Shown: positions 8,037 through 17,071 of the stretch, piece by piece
Layout: each line of letters starts with the position of its first letter
Position numbering within the stretch: the stretch's first letter is position 1
Assembly: GCF_039888675.1 (NCBI RefSeq)
Contig: NZ_JBDQQR010000003.1
Location: 62,001-126,000, forward strand
Direction: 5' to 3'
Length of the DNA stretch: 64,000 nucleotides
Origin: Mesorhizobium sp. CAU 1732
Lineage (GTDB): Bacteria; Pseudomonadota; Alphaproteobacteria; Rhizobiales; Rhizobiaceae
Notes under the pieces: generated by a model
Databases searched by the model: none
What the model saw: only the letters and a program-made list of their open reading frames with translations
What the model was told of the DNA's origin: nothing
Made by a program: the position numbers and the translations under genes

Positions 8037-9449
8037 ATGGCGACTTCCGACATGATCGACCAGGACGGGGCCGGCCATCCAGACGCGCTGCCGCGCACGC
8101 AAACACGCGGGTCGGGCGGGTTCGGCAAGCTGTGGCGTGCCGTAGCGCGCTATCTGCCGAAGCGGCTCTACGCGCGATCGCTGATCATCGTGATCGCGCC
8201 CATGCTCCTGCTTCAGTCGGTCATCGCCTTCGTCTTCATGGAACGCCACTGGCAGACGGTGACGGTACGCCTGTCGGCCGCCGTGACGCGCGATATCGCG
8301 GCGGTCATCGACATGATCGAGACCTATCCGCCGGGCGACAACTACGCCGACGTCATCCGCATCGCGCAGGATCGCCTTCAGATGAAGGTCGACATCCTGC
8401 CTCCCGATCCCCTGCCCGCGCCCGGCCCGAAGCCGTTCTTTTCCGTTCTGGACGAGTCTCTGAGCGAGCAGATCACGCGCCAGATCAACCGCCCGTTCTG
8501 GCTGGATACGGTCGGCAATTCCAACATCGTCGAAATCCGTGTGCAGTTGGAGGACAAGGTGTTGCGCGTGTTTGCGCGGCGCAGCCACACCTATGCCTCC
8601 AACACGCACATCTTCCTGTTGTGGATGGTGGGCACGTCGCTCGTTCTGCTCGCCATCGCGATCGCCTTCCTGCGCAACCAGATCAGGCCGATCCTGCACC
8701 TCGCCGAGGCAGCCGAGAGTTTCGGCAAGGGACGGCCCATGCCGACCGACTTCCGCCCGCGCGGCGCGGACGAAGTGCGCCGCGCGGGCGCCGCCTTCAT
8801 TCTCATGCGCGAGCGCATTGAACGCCAGATCGAACAGCGGACGGCGATGCTGACAGGCGTCAGCCACGATTTGCGCACCATCCTGACGCGCTTCAAGCTG
8901 CAGCTCGCGCTGGGCGGCGCGAAAATGGACCGCGAGGCGCTCGACCAGGATATCGACGACATGCAGTCGATGCTGGAGGGCTATCTGGCGTTTGCGCGCG
9001 GCGAGTCGGGAGAGGACGCAGGCGAGCTCGACCTGCAGGCGTTCCTGGAGAAACTGACCGAGGAAGCGAAGCTGCGCAAGAGAACGCTCACCACGTCACT
9101 TACGGGAAGCCCGGACGTGGTGGTGCGTCCGAACGCCTTTGCGAGGCTCTTGTCGAATGTGATCGGCAACGCGTTCCGCTACGCCAAAACGGTCGATATC
9201 GACGCAACACATGCCGATGGTTCTTTGGTGGTGTTGGTGGATGACGACGGGCCAGGCATCCCCGCGGACAAGCGCGAAGAGGTGTTCAAGCCCTTCGTGC
9301 GCCTGGACGCGGCCCGCAATCAGGACGCAACGGGCACGGGACTGGGTCTTTCCATCGCACGTGACATCGCTCGCAGCCATGGCGGCGACATCACGCTGGA
9401 CGACAGCCCGCTGGGTGGGCTGCGCGCCGTGATCCGCATTCCGGCGTAA
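8037..9449 (+). CDS. Sensor histidine kinase, EnvZ-like
   Basis: A 470-residue inner-membrane kinase. It has a transmembrane helix at about 46-67, a periplasmic domain of roughly 120 residues, a second helix at about 192-212, and a HAMP segment. The dimerisation/phosphorylation box GVSHDLRT contains H277. The ATP-binding domain shows an N box (NVIGNAFRYA), VDDDGPGIP and TGTGLGLSIA. Domain order and the short periplasmic domain match EnvZ. Its partner is the regulator encoded immediately upstream. The signal sensed is unknown. Confidence 0.92.
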   Translation: MATSDMIDQDGAGHPDALPRTQTRGSGGFGKLWRAVARYLPKRLYARSLIIVIAPMLLLQSVIAFVFMERHWQTVTVRLSAAVTRDIAAVIDMIETYPPGDNYADVIRIAQDRLQMKVDILPPDPLPAPGPKPFFSVLDESLSEQITRQINRPFWLDTVGNSNIVEIRVQLEDKVLRVFARRSHTYASNTHIFLLWMVGTSLVLLAIAIAFLRNQIRPILHLAEAAESFGKGRPMPTDFRPRGADEVRRAGAAFILMRERIERQIEQRTAMLTGVSHDLRTILTRFKLQLALGGAKMDREALDQDIDDMQSMLEGYLAFARGESGEDAGELDLQAFLEKLTEEAKLRKRTLTTSLTGSPDVVVRPNAFARLLSNVIGNAFRYAKTVDIDATHADGSLVVLVDDDGPGIPADKREEVFKPFVRLDAARNQDATGTGLGLSIARDIARSHGGDITLDDSPLGGLRAVIRIPA

Positions 9450-9505
9450 CGCCATGGCCGCCTGATCGGCCCCGCAAAACGCAGGGCCGAACCCTTCAGG
9501 CCAGA

Positions 9506-10201
9506 TCAGGCCGGCCGTTTACCGATCGTAATCGAAAGCGGTTGAAGCCCATCGATCGTGCCGACGAGCGTATCGCCCGGCTTCACGGGCCCGACGCCAT
9601 GCGGCGTGCCAGTCAGGATGATGTCGCCGGCCTTCAATTCGAAATAGGTCGAGAGGTTCGCGATGATTTCCGGCACGCGCCAGATGAGCAGGCTGATGTC
9701 GGATTCCTGCGTCGTCTCGCCGTTCACGGTCAGCTTGATCGCACCCTTCGAGATGTGGCCGACCTTCTCCACCGGCGACAGAGGCCCGCAGGGGCACGAC
9801 TGGTCGAACGACTTGGCGATTTCCCACGGCTTGCCGCTGCCCTGAATGTCGCGGCGCGTCATGTCGAGCGATGCGCCATAACCCCAGATGTGATCGAGCG
9901 CATCTTTCTCGGCGATGTTGTAGCCGCCGGACTTGAGCGCAATCACCATCTCCATCTCATGATGGAAGTTTTCCGTGATGGTGGCGTAGGGAACGGTCGA
10001 GCCGCTGTCGATGACCGCGTCGGTCGGCTTCTGGAAGAAGATCGGCGGGTCGCGCTCCTCGTCTCCGCCCATCTCACGGACGTGCGCTACATAGTTCCGG
10101 CCCACGCAATAGATGCGCCGGACGGGAAAGCGCTCACTGCTTCCATCGACCGCGATGCTCGCCTGCTCTGGCGCCTCGATGACAAATCCGTTGCTCGCCA
10201 T
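9506..10201 (-). CDS. Fumarylacetoacetate hydrolase family protein, fumarylpyruvate hydrolase-like
   Basis: A 231-residue single-domain FAH-family enzyme that would cleave a C-C bond in an acylpyruvate-type diketo acid. YCVGRNYVAHVREMG (31-45) and FFQKPTDAV (55-63) are typical of fumarylpyruvate hydrolases. Metal ligands are predicted at E82 and E84 in HHEMEM and D113 in SLDMTRRD. The ATG at 10201 has a perfect AGGAGG-type site; a frame-open extension to 10321 is rejected. The gene diverges from an ABC importer operon, so it may act on a product of the imported compound. The substrate is not established. Confidence 0.85.
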   Translation of the reverse strand: MASNGFVIEAPEQASIAVDGSSERFPVRRIYCVGRNYVAHVREMGGDEERDPPIFFQKPTDAVIDSGSTVPYATITENFHHEMEMVIALKSGGYNIAEKDALDHIWGYGASLDMTRRDIQGSGKPWEIAKSFDQSCPCGPLSPVEKVGHISKGAIKLTVNGETTQESDISLLIWRVPEIIANLSTYFELKAGDIILTGTPHGVGPVKPGDTLVGTIDGLQPLSITIGKRPA

Positions 10202-10535
10202 GCTCTCCTCCTTGGTTGAATCATTTCGGCGGCACATAAAGCACATCGAAACGGCATTCGCACGAAAAAATCTACGATCCTGTATGTTTTGCAGTTCCAT
10301 CGATATATTGGTGCAGCGCAAAACCAGCCTGCTTATGGGTTCATACCTCTAATACTGCCTAGAATTTCCGGTTTCTGAAGGCATTTGCGCCGGCTCCTCG
10401 ACAAGCTTGCCATGCCGCGCTGCACAAAATCCCATGTCGAAGCCGTCAAAATCGGTTTTTGACAGTCATCGGCAAAAATGTAGATTATGAGCGATTGCCG
10501 GATGGAGGTCTGGCAGCAAACAGGGAGGAAACGAC
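10202..10535. other. Divergent regulatory region between the FAH gene and the ABC importer
   Basis: No gene is visible in these 334 bases, which are more A/T-rich than their surroundings. They hold a promoter candidate for the importer (10459-10488) and presumably operators for the GntR-type regulator encoded at the end of the importer operon. A GGGAGG ribosome site precedes the importer start. Confidence 0.5.
10459..10488 (+). promoter_or_regulatory. Sigma70-type promoter for the ABC importer operon
   Basis: A perfect TTGACA (10459-10464) is followed by TAGATT at a 16-nt spacing or GATTAT at an 18-nt spacing. The start codon of the binding protein lies about 45 nt downstream. Confidence 0.55.
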
Positions 10536-11558
10536 ATGACCACAGGTCCCGGTCTGGCCCGCACCGTATTTGCGGCGCTTGCGCTCACCGTATCGTCGCT
10601 CGGCGGCGCTGCAAGCGCCTACGCTCAAGAGAACATCACGGTCGTGGTTCCGAACCCGTCCGCGATCAACAACTTTCCCTTCCACGTCGCGATCGGCGAG
10701 GGCTATTTCGAGGAAGCCGGACTGAACGTGACGCTGGAGGCGGTCAACGGATCTGCATCGGTGCTGCAATCGCTGGCGGCCGGACAGGCACAGATCGGCA
10801 ATCCCGGTCCCGGACCCCTGCTTGGCGCGCGCTCGCGTGGCGAGGATGTCGTCTTCATCTACAACCAGTTCCCCAAATCCATCTTCGGCCTCGTCGTGAA
10901 GGACGAATCCGAGGTTCAGGAACCATCCCAGCTCAAGGACACTGTCGTGGGTGTCGGCACGGCGGATGGCGCCGAGGTCGGATTCAGCCGCGCGATCCTG
11001 TCGGGCGCCGGGCTCACGGAAGGCACGGATTACGAATTCCTCGCCGTCGGCGACGGCGGCACGGCGGCTGCGGCGTTCCTCAACGACGAAGTGCAGTCCT
11101 ACGCCGCGGCAGTCAGCGACGCGGCTATCATTCAGTCCCGCGGAATTCCGCTGCGCGAAATCACGCCGGATGAGTATCTTTCCTTCTTCGGCAATGGATG
11201 GGCCGTCACGCGGGCTTACCTCGAAGAAAAGCCGGACGTGATCGAGGCGTTCGGCAAGGCGCTCGTGAAGGGCACCAAATTCGGGCTCGATCCCGCCAAC
11301 AAGGAAAAGGTGCTCGACCACGCCGCCGCGGGCAATCCCCAGGAGGGCGAGGACCGCGAGTTTGCAGCGTCCCTGCTGGCCGCGATCCAGGATCGCGTTA
11401 CGCCGCTCGATATGTCGAACGGCTTTGGCTACCAGCCGCCGGAACATTGGCAGATGTGGCACGAAAGTGCTGTTGAAACCGGCGCGCTGCCGGCCCCGCT
11501 CGACGATCTCGAAGCAGCGTACACGAACCAGTTCGTGGAAGCGTGGAACGCCGAATGA
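10536..11558 (+). CDS. ABC importer periplasmic binding protein, NMT1/THI5-like
   Basis: A 340-residue periplasmic solute-binding protein with a signal peptide cleaved near residue 30 (ASAYAQ). The mature N-terminus, with FHVAIGEGYFEEAGLNV and LQSLAAGQAQIG, matches the NMT1/SsuA-like group that binds nitrate, taurine, sulfonates, pyrimidine precursors or aromatic acids. It is the first gene of an importer operon whose ATPase starts in the stop codon (ATGA at 11555). The ligand is unknown; the divergent FAH-type hydrolase hints at an aromatic or carboxylic compound, which is inference. Confidence 0.87.
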   Translation: MTTGPGLARTVFAALALTVSSLGGAASAYAQENITVVVPNPSAINNFPFHVAIGEGYFEEAGLNVTLEAVNGSASVLQSLAAGQAQIGNPGPGPLLGARSRGEDVVFIYNQFPKSIFGLVVKDESEVQEPSQLKDTVVGVGTADGAEVGFSRAILSGAGLTEGTDYEFLAVGDGGTAAAAFLNDEVQSYAAAVSDAAIIQSRGIPLREITPDEYLSFFGNGWAVTRAYLEEKPDVIEAFGKALVKGTKFGLDPANKEKVLDHAAAGNPQEGEDREFAASLLAAIQDRVTPLDMSNGFGYQPPEHWQMWHESAVETGALPAPLDDLEAAYTNQFVEAWNAE

Positions 11559-12367
11559 CCGCCATCCAGCGGATAGAAGAAGCGACGGCCGGCCAGAAAG
11601 GCCGGCCCGTCTACGAACTCGACCGCGTGGCGAAAAGCTATGTCCGCGGCAACCTACGCGCGCTCGATCATGTCGACCTGACGCTGACCGAAGGAAGTTT
11701 CTCGTCCGTCATCGGGCCTTCCGGCTGCGGCAAGTCCACCCTTCTCAAGATCATGGCCGGACTGATCCCGCCCAGCGAAGGCGGCGTCTATCTCAAGGGA
11801 ACGCCGGTCACCGGTACGCGCGCCGACATCGGCATGATGTTCCAGCAGGCGACGCTGTTTCCGTGGCGCACGACGCTCGAGAACATCGTTCTGCCGATCG
11901 AAATCCGCGACGGCAAGGCGGCGGCGAAGGCTAAGCACGCGGATGCGCTGGCACTGCTCGATCTGGTCGGCCTGAAGGGCTTCGAAAACCGTCGCCCCAG
12001 CGAATTGTCGGGCGGCATGGCGCAACGCGCCGCGATCTGCCGCATGCTGATCACGCAGCCGGCCGTGCTGCTACTCGACGAGCCGTTCAGTGCGCTCGAC
12101 GAACTGTCGCGCGACTTCATGAACATGGAACTGCAGCGCATCTGCACCAAGCGTAACGCGACCGCCTTCCTGATCACCCACTCCATTCAGGAGGCGGTGA
12201 TCCTGTCCGACACCGTCTATGTGATGTCGCCGCGACCGGGCACGTTCGTCGAGACGGTCGAGATCGATCTTCCACGTCCGCGAACCCTCGACATGATGAC
12301 CGACCCCAAATTCGGCGACTATGTGCGTCGCATCAGAGCTCGACTGGATAAGGGAGCATTCCTGTGA
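11555..12367 (+). CDS. ABC importer ATPase, nitrate/sulfonate/taurine type
   Basis: A 270-residue ATPase with Walker A GPSGCGKS (54-61), a Q-loop in MFQQ, the signature LSGGMAQRA and Walker B VLLLDEPF. It energises uptake by the permease encoded next. The signature has Met where most have Gln, which is common in SsuB/TauB-like ATPases. The ATG at 11555 overlaps the stop of the binding-protein gene by 4 nt; the GTG 12 nt upstream is less likely. The permease starts with GTG overlapping this gene's stop. Confidence 0.92.
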   Translation: MTAIQRIEEATAGQKGRPVYELDRVAKSYVRGNLRALDHVDLTLTEGSFSSVIGPSGCGKSTLLKIMAGLIPPSEGGVYLKGTPVTGTRADIGMMFQQATLFPWRTTLENIVLPIEIRDGKAAAKAKHADALALLDLVGLKGFENRRPSELSGGMAQRAAICRMLITQPAVLLLDEPFSALDELSRDFMNMELQRICTKRNATAFLITHSIQEAVILSDTVYVMSPRPGTFVETVEIDLPRPRTLDMMTDPKFGDYVRRIRARLDKGAFL

Positions 12368-13221
12368 CCGTGATCCCCGAACCCCGCGCCGTGCGCCCAC
12401 CGACAGTGTGGAGCGAACACGTCACCTTTATCGATCGTATCCCGCGATCGATCGGCATGACGGGCCTGATGATCGCATTCATCGGCCTGTGGCAACTCAT
12501 TCATATTTCCGGGCTTGTTTCGCCGATCATCCTGCCCGGCCCATGGGAAACCGGCAAGGACATCATCACGGTCGGCACGAACCTCGTATCAGGCGGCTAC
12601 ATGCTCGGCGCGCTGTGGATCACCATCAAGGAGGTGATCTTCGGCTTCGCCATCGCGCTCGCTATCGGCTTCACGCTCGGGGTCATCGTCGGCGAATTCG
12701 CATTCGGTGAACGTGCGGTCCTGCCTTACCTCGTCGCGATCGACACGATGCCGAAGGTCGCTTTCGCGCCCCTCTTCCTCGCATGGCTGGGCTTCGGCAT
12801 CTCGTCCAAGGTGGCGCTCGCGGCCTTCATCGCGACGTTTCCGATCGTCGTGGGCACGGCTGCGGGTCTTCATGCCGCGGACGAAAACGCGCGTGCCCTG
12901 TTCAGGACCATGGGCGCAAGCCGGCTTCAGACGCTGTTCAAGATGAAGATCCCGCTCGGCATGCCCCAGATGTTCACCGGCCTGAAGATCGCCGCCGTCG
13001 GCGTCATGGCCGGCGCCATCACCGGAGAGTTTCTGGGGGGCGGCAAGGGGTTCGGCGAATTGATCCGCGTGGCCGCCTCGCAGCTCAACACGCCACGGGT
13101 CTTTTCGCTGATCATCTTCCTCAGCCTCTTCGGCCTCATGCTGTTCTGGAGCGTCGTCCTGCTGGAGCGCAAGCTGGTCTACTGGCATAAATCCAGTGTA
13201 AGCGGGGCGACAGGCGGGTAG
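12364..13221 (+). CDS. ABC importer permease, nitrate/sulfonate/taurine type
   Basis: A 285-residue inner-membrane protein of the BPD_transp_1 family with about six helices. The EAA-type loop, where the ATPase docks, lies around NARALFRTMGASRLQTLFKMKIP. The GTG start overlaps the ATPase stop codon by 4 nt, and the GntR gene starts at the base that ends this gene. The four genes are therefore one tightly coupled unit. Confidence 0.92.
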   Translation: MTVIPEPRAVRPPTVWSEHVTFIDRIPRSIGMTGLMIAFIGLWQLIHISGLVSPIILPGPWETGKDIITVGTNLVSGGYMLGALWITIKEVIFGFAIALAIGFTLGVIVGEFAFGERAVLPYLVAIDTMPKVAFAPLFLAWLGFGISSKVALAAFIATFPIVVGTAAGLHAADENARALFRTMGASRLQTLFKMKIPLGMPQMFTGLKIAAVGVMAGAITGEFLGGGKGFGELIRVAASQLNTPRVFSLIIFLSLFGLMLFWSVVLLERKLVYWHKSSVSGATGG

Positions 13222-13928
13222 TGGGTCAAGGCAAGATGGCACTCGGTGCATTGGCAGGGACAGAGATATCCTCCGAGAAGGCGACGGCGGCGACGCTCGT
13301 CTATCGCCAGTTGCGGCAGGATATTCTCAAGGGCAAACTGAAGCCCGGCCAGAAACTGCAAATCGACCAGGTCGCCGCGCGCTATCAGATCGGGGCAAAC
13401 CCCGTGCGCGAAGCACTCAACCGCCTGTCGTCGGAACATCTCGTCGATCGCAAGGACCAACGCGGCTTCTTCGTGCCGCAACTCTCGCTCGAACGCCTGC
13501 GTGAACTGGTCACGACACGCTGCTGGCTGGAAACCAAGGCGCTGGAAGAATCGATTCTTCATCGTACCCAGGAATGGGAGGACAACATCGTCCTCACCTT
13601 CCATCGCCTCTCGCGCACCAAGATACAGCGCCCGGAAGACGGCGGCGACAATTCGGAATGGGAGGTGAAGCACCGCGCATTCCATACAGCGCTGATCGCG
13701 GCGTGCGGCTCGACCTGGCTCATCGGCTTCTGCAACGAAATGATGGATCATGCCGAGCGCTATCGATACATTTCGATGACGAGCAGCTATCCGCGCCGCG
13801 ACTCCAACGAGGAGCACCGGCTGATCATGGAGGCGACGCTGGATGGCGATATCGACCTCGCCAAGGAGCGGCTGACGGCGCAGTACCAGCTCACCTTGCA
13901 CTACATGGAAGAGCAGATCGACGGCTGA
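13221..13928 (+). CDS. GntR family regulator with FCD domain
   Basis: A 235-residue regulator. The N-terminal winged helix is at about 20-85 (LVYRQLRQDILKGKLKPGQKL, then NPVREALNRL) and the C-terminal all-helical FCD ligand domain shows ELVTTRCWLE and the histidines of KHRAFHTAL and EEHRLIME. FCD domains usually bind small organic acids. The GTG start shares one base with the permease stop, so it is made with the importer and probably controls it and the divergent hydrolase. A second possible start is the ATG at 13236. Confidence 0.9.
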   Translation: MGQGKMALGALAGTEISSEKATAATLVYRQLRQDILKGKLKPGQKLQIDQVAARYQIGANPVREALNRLSSEHLVDRKDQRGFFVPQLSLERLRELVTTRCWLETKALEESILHRTQEWEDNIVLTFHRLSRTKIQRPEDGGDNSEWEVKHRAFHTALIAACGSTWLIGFCNEMMDHAERYRYISMTSSYPRRDSNEEHRLIMEATLDGDIDLAKERLTAQYQLTLHYMEEQIDG

Positions 13929-13931
13929 CCG

Positions 13932-14528
13932 TCAGGGCGCGATCTGCGCCATGACGAAGGCTGCACGCTCCTCGACGGCCCCGCGCGGAACCTCGACAAG
14001 ATCGTATCCAAGCCTGCGATAGGTTTCGACGAGTCCCTCATATTCACGCAGTGCCGTCTCGAACGGCTTGTTGCGCTCACCATCGTCCACATAGATCTCG
14101 GGCCAGGGAGCCGTGACGAGAACACGCCGCGCATAGCGGTAAAGGTCCAATGCGCGGTTCAGATATGGGGGCACGTCCAGCCGCAGCAATTCGAGATGCG
14201 AAACGAGGTCGACGATCGACCGGTCGAACACGACAGCACTGTTGCCAGGATTTGCCGTGTTGAACTGATGCATGGCGCGTGACGCGGTGAGCTCCGCAAA
14301 TTTGAGAACATCCGTCCACGGCAGCGCATCGCCATCAAGATGCATCTGCTCGCGCACGACCTGCCGGCCCGCCTCGGGCATCACCGAGACACCGCGCCGG
14401 GCAAGCTCGGCAAGCAGCGTCGATTTGCCGGAGCCCGAGCAACCGGTCAGAACGACCATGCGATCGCTGCCTGCCCAGTGTGGGTTGCCGGCCACGTAAT
14501 CATCTTCTTCGGATGCAGGAGCGTTCAT
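13932..14528 (-). CDS. AAA family ATPase / P-loop kinase-like protein
   Basis: A 198-residue P-loop protein with GCSGSGKST (29-37) and a Walker B-like VVFDRSIVDL. It has the size and order of the AAA_28 group, small predicted nucleoside or nucleotide kinases. It is the last gene of a minus-strand unit with the YbjN and CsaA genes, 39 nt after CsaA. It is convergent with the GntR gene with almost no gap. The phosphorylated substrate, if any, is unknown. Confidence 0.75.
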   Translation of the reverse strand: MNAPASEEDDYVAGNPHWAGSDRMVVLTGCSGSGKSTLLAELARRGVSVMPEAGRQVVREQMHLDGDALPWTDVLKFAELTASRAMHQFNTANPGNSAVVFDRSIVDLVSHLELLRLDVPPYLNRALDLYRYARRVLVTAPWPEIYVDDGERNKPFETALREYEGLVETYRRLGYDLVEVPRGAVEERAAFVMAQIAP

Positions 14529-14567
14529 ACCTATCCGCTTGCTCGCAACGCAGGCAGGAGCGGCGCT

Positions 14568-14921
14568 TTAAAACAATCGGCCGCCGTTCGGAACCTGCTT
14601 GTCGATGGCGCCAAGCACCACCTCGCCGTGCTCGTCTGGAAAGCCGAGCGTGAGCACTTCCGACATGAATTTGCCGATCTGGCGTGGCGGAAAATTCACC
14701 ACCGCCATGACCTGCCGCCCGATCAGCATCTCGGGTTCGTAGTGACGCGTGATCTGTGCGGAGGATTTCTTCACGCCGATCACGGGACCGAAATCGATCT
14801 GGATCTTGATCGAAGGCTTGCGGGCCTCCGGGTACGGCTCGGCGGTAATGATCGTCCCGGCGCGGATGTCGATCTTCTCGAAATCGGCATAGGTGATTTC
14901 GGCGCTGCGTTCGTCGCTCAT
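14568..14921 (-). CDS. csaA: tRNA-binding protein, CsaA-like
   Basis: A 117-residue single-domain OB-fold protein of the EMAP/tRNA-binding type. FEKIDIRAGTI, the ARKPSIKI segment and the end GGRLF are characteristic of CsaA, a homodimer with chaperone-like and tRNA-binding activity. It starts 2 nt after the stop of the YbjN gene, so the two are co-translated. Confidence 0.9.
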   Translation of the reverse strand: MSDERSAEITYADFEKIDIRAGTIITAEPYPEARKPSIKIQIDFGPVIGVKKSSAQITRHYEPEMLIGRQVMAVVNFPPRQIGKFMSEVLTLGFPDEHGEVVLGAIDKQVPNGGRLF

Positions 14922-14923
14922 GG

Positions 14924-15424
14924 TCAGCAGGAGCCCTGGGTCTCGAACAACACGTTCGACAATGCGTCACGCGCAGTCGAGCCGGACCAGACGACGAACT
15001 GGAACGCCTGGAAGTAGCACTCGCAGGCCTCGAGCGCGCTCGACAGGAGCACCTCGACCTGCTGGCTGGTGGGCTCGGCCCCTCCTGCCAGCAAAAGCGC
15101 CTGGCGGAACATGATCGCGCCCTCCTGCTCCCACAGGTCGAAATGGCCGAACAGCATCTGCTCGTTGATGAGCGACAACAGCCGCATCACTTCGAGTTCG
15201 CGGTTATCCGGCACCTTGATGTCGAAGGCGCACGCCAGATGCAGCGCCTCGAAGTCTTCCATCCAGGAAAACGAAACGTGGTAGTCGGTCCACGTGCCAG
15301 CCACCGAAATGGCGATCTCGTCGTCCCCCGTACGCTCGAACGACCAGTCATTCATGTTCGCGACGTGTTCGATGACATCCACCGGGTGGAGGTCTCGGGC
15401 TACGTCCAGTTCAAGCAGGCTCAT
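14924..15424 (-). CDS. YbjN domain-containing protein
   Basis: A 166-residue protein matching the YbjN family (putative sensory transduction regulator), a TY3-like fold with no known enzymatic activity that recalls type III secretion chaperones. Typical features are the N-terminal DWSFERTGDDEI strand pair and the C-terminal LLSSALEACECYFQAFQF helix. The ATG at 15424 fits family starts; the TTG at 15493 does not. CsaA follows after 2 nt. Confidence 0.85.
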   Translation of the reverse strand: MSLLELDVARDLHPVDVIEHVANMNDWSFERTGDDEIAISVAGTWTDYHVSFSWMEDFEALHLACAFDIKVPDNRELEVMRLLSLINEQMLFGHFDLWEQEGAIMFRQALLLAGGAEPTSQQVEVLLSSALEACECYFQAFQFVVWSGSTARDALSNVLFETQGSC

Positions 15425-15766
15425 GAAGAAGCTCTTCCCGTCGGTCAAGAGGAGGCGATCACGCGCATCCCGTCCGAATGCACGCGGTACCAAAATCAGC
15501 TACTGAGGAAGACTGGATGGCGAGCAACACATACAAGGCTCAGCCGGGACCCGCCGTCCAGTGCATGAGCCTCGCCAAATCACGTTCCCGAATCATGCAA
15601 CAAATTCAGTGTATTGATGCAGAGTCGCGTGAACAGCCCCTTTTTGGAGGCTGGGGCATTTGCGGTGTGGATAGAGATTCAAAGCCTGATTCAACGCCGG
15701 AGCCTAAGCGACTCTCGGCAAAGCGTTTTTCAGCCATCAGGTGATGTGGATAAGTTAACCGAAAAC
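15425..15766. other. Intergenic region between ubiK and the YbjN operon
   Basis: These 342 bases hold no supportable gene. They must carry the promoter of the YbjN-CsaA-AAA unit (minus strand) and the 3' end of the ubiK transcript. A weak 6-bp hairpin overlaps the ubiK stop region. An 88-codon plus-strand ORF lacks a ribosome site and family character. Confidence 0.35.
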
Positions 15767-16075
15767 TTACGATATTTTTTTCGCGCGCGGCTTCGGAGAA
15801 GCCTTTTCGGTCGTGTCTGGCGCGGTCGCACCCAACTGGGCCTCGAGTTCGGCTATACGCTTGGCCAGTTTCTCGTTTTCGGCACGTGCCTTCAGCGCCA
15901 TGTCACGCACCGCCTCGAACTCCTCGCGCTGAACCACGTCCATGGAGTTGAGCACCCGCTCCGCCTGCCCGCGAAACGCCGTCTCGACTTCCTTGCGAAC
16001 GCCTTGCGCTGCACCCGCTGCATCGGTCATCAGCTTTGCGAATTCATCAAGAATGCGGTTTGGTCCGGTCGACAT
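15767..16075 (-). CDS. ubiK: UbiK/BMFP family accessory factor for ubiquinone synthesis
   Basis: A 102-residue coiled-coil protein. The first half (NRILDEFAKLMTDAAGAAQGVRKEVE) forms an amphipathic membrane-binding helix, the second a long charged coiled coil, and the tail is Lys-rich. This is the BMFP/YqiC layout; UbiK is a trimeric accessory factor of aerobic ubiquinone biosynthesis. The ATG at 16075 is chosen because the extension to 16171 has no family match. It diverges from lgt, an arrangement common in Hyphomicrobiales. Confidence 0.85.
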   Translation of the reverse strand: MSTGPNRILDEFAKLMTDAAGAAQGVRKEVETAFRGQAERVLNSMDVVQREEFEAVRDMALKARAENEKLAKRIAELEAQLGATAPDTTEKASPKPRAKKIS

Positions 16076-16161
16076 GGCTTTGCCTCGCTCGTTCTTCCTA
16101 TCGAAGTAGTGGCCTGTCCCACGGAATGCAAGGCGATCCGACGCCGCAGGCGCGGCTTGTC

Positions 16162-16190
16162 TTGACCTCATTCGGCACGCGGCTCATATG
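16162..16190 (+). promoter_or_regulatory. Sigma70-type promoter for lgt
   Basis: TTGACC (16162-16167) and TCATAT/CATATG (16184-16190) are spaced 16 to 17 nt apart. Transcription would begin about 30 nt upstream of the TTG start of lgt, which supports that start. Confidence 0.5.
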
Positions 16191-16225
16191 GTCGCGACAC
16201 CTGAACGGCGCACGGACACCAAGCC

Positions 16226-17071
16226 TTGACCGAACTTCTGCTTCCTCTGGCCGCCCTGCCCTTCCCCAACATCGATCCCGTCGTTGTCCAGATCGGCCCG
16301 CTCGCCATTCACTGGTACGGCCTCGGCTATGTTATCGGGATCCTTTTCGCGTGGTGGTATTCGCGTCGGCTGCTGGCAGACGAGCGGCTTTGGGCGGGCG
16401 GGAAAGCCCCGATGACGCCCGAGCACGTCGATGACTTTCTCATCTGGGCCGCCGCAGGCGTCGTCCTGGGCGGGCGCATTGGCTACATCCTGTTTTACGA
16501 TTTCGCGCGCTATCTGGCGAACCCGCTGGACATCTTCTCGGTCTGGCAGGGCGGCATGTCGTTTCATGGCGGCCTCGCTGGCGTCACGGTCGCGATGATC
16601 GCGTTTGCCTACAAGCGCGGCATCAGCGCCTGGAGCCTGTTCGACACGATCGCGGCCAGCGCGCCCGTCGGGTTCGGCCTCGTCCGCGTCACGAACTTCA
16701 TCAATTCGGAGCTCTGGGGACGCACGACGGACGTGCCATGGGCGTTCGTCTTCCCGAATGGTGGCCCGGAGCCGCGCCACCCGAGCCAGCTTTACGAAGC
16801 GCTGCTCGAAGGCCTTGTGCTGTTCATCCTCCTGCGTTTGCTGACGCATTCCGGATTGAAGTTGAAGCAGCCCGGCTTCGTCGCCGGCGCGTTCATCGCG
16901 TTCTATGGCGCGGCGCGCATCTTCGTCGAGTTCTTCCGCCAACCCGATGCCCATCTCGGTTATCTGGCGGGCGGCTGGCTCACCATGGGCATGATCCTGT
17001 CGGTGCCGATGGTGCTCTTGGGCGTATGGGCTATGATGAGGGCAAAGCGCGCCGCACCCGCAGCGCCATGA
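16226..17071 (+). CDS. lgt: Prolipoprotein diacylglyceryl transferase
   Basis: A 281-residue inner-membrane enzyme with about seven helices. It moves diacylglycerol from phosphatidylglycerol to the lipobox cysteine of prolipoproteins. The conserved loop SFHGGLAGV contains H114, and the Lgt signature [16 protein letters not shown] contains the essential arginine R154. The start is TTG at 16226; the sequence after it ([14 protein letters not shown]) matches family N-termini and no later ATG would preserve them. The next gene overlaps by 4 nt. Confidence 0.96.
   Translation: MTELLLPLAALPFPNIDPVVVQIGPLAIHWYGLGYVIGILFAWWYSRRLLADERLWAGGKAPMTPEHVDDFLIWAAAGVVLGGRIGYILFYDFARYLANPLDIFSVWQGGMSFHGGLAGVTVAMIAFAYKRGISAWSLFDTIAASAPVGFGLVRVTNFINSELWGRTTDVPWAFVFPNGGPEPRHPSQLYEALLEGLVLFILLRLLTHSGLKLKQPGFVAGAFIAFYGAARIFVEFFRQPDAHLGYLAGGWLTMGMILSVPMVLLGVWAMMRAKRAAPAAP

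Noticed and set aside
7224..8867. 547-codon minus-strand ORF
   Set aside because: Antisense shadow of the response regulator and kinase genes; no motif and no ribosome site.
9466..9490. 7-bp hairpin after the histidine kinase gene
   Set aside because: It is short and has no T-run on either strand; not enough for a terminator call.
16738..17067. N-terminal extension of the methyltransferase
   Set aside because: These codons lie inside lgt and the family start is at the ATG overlapping the lgt stop.
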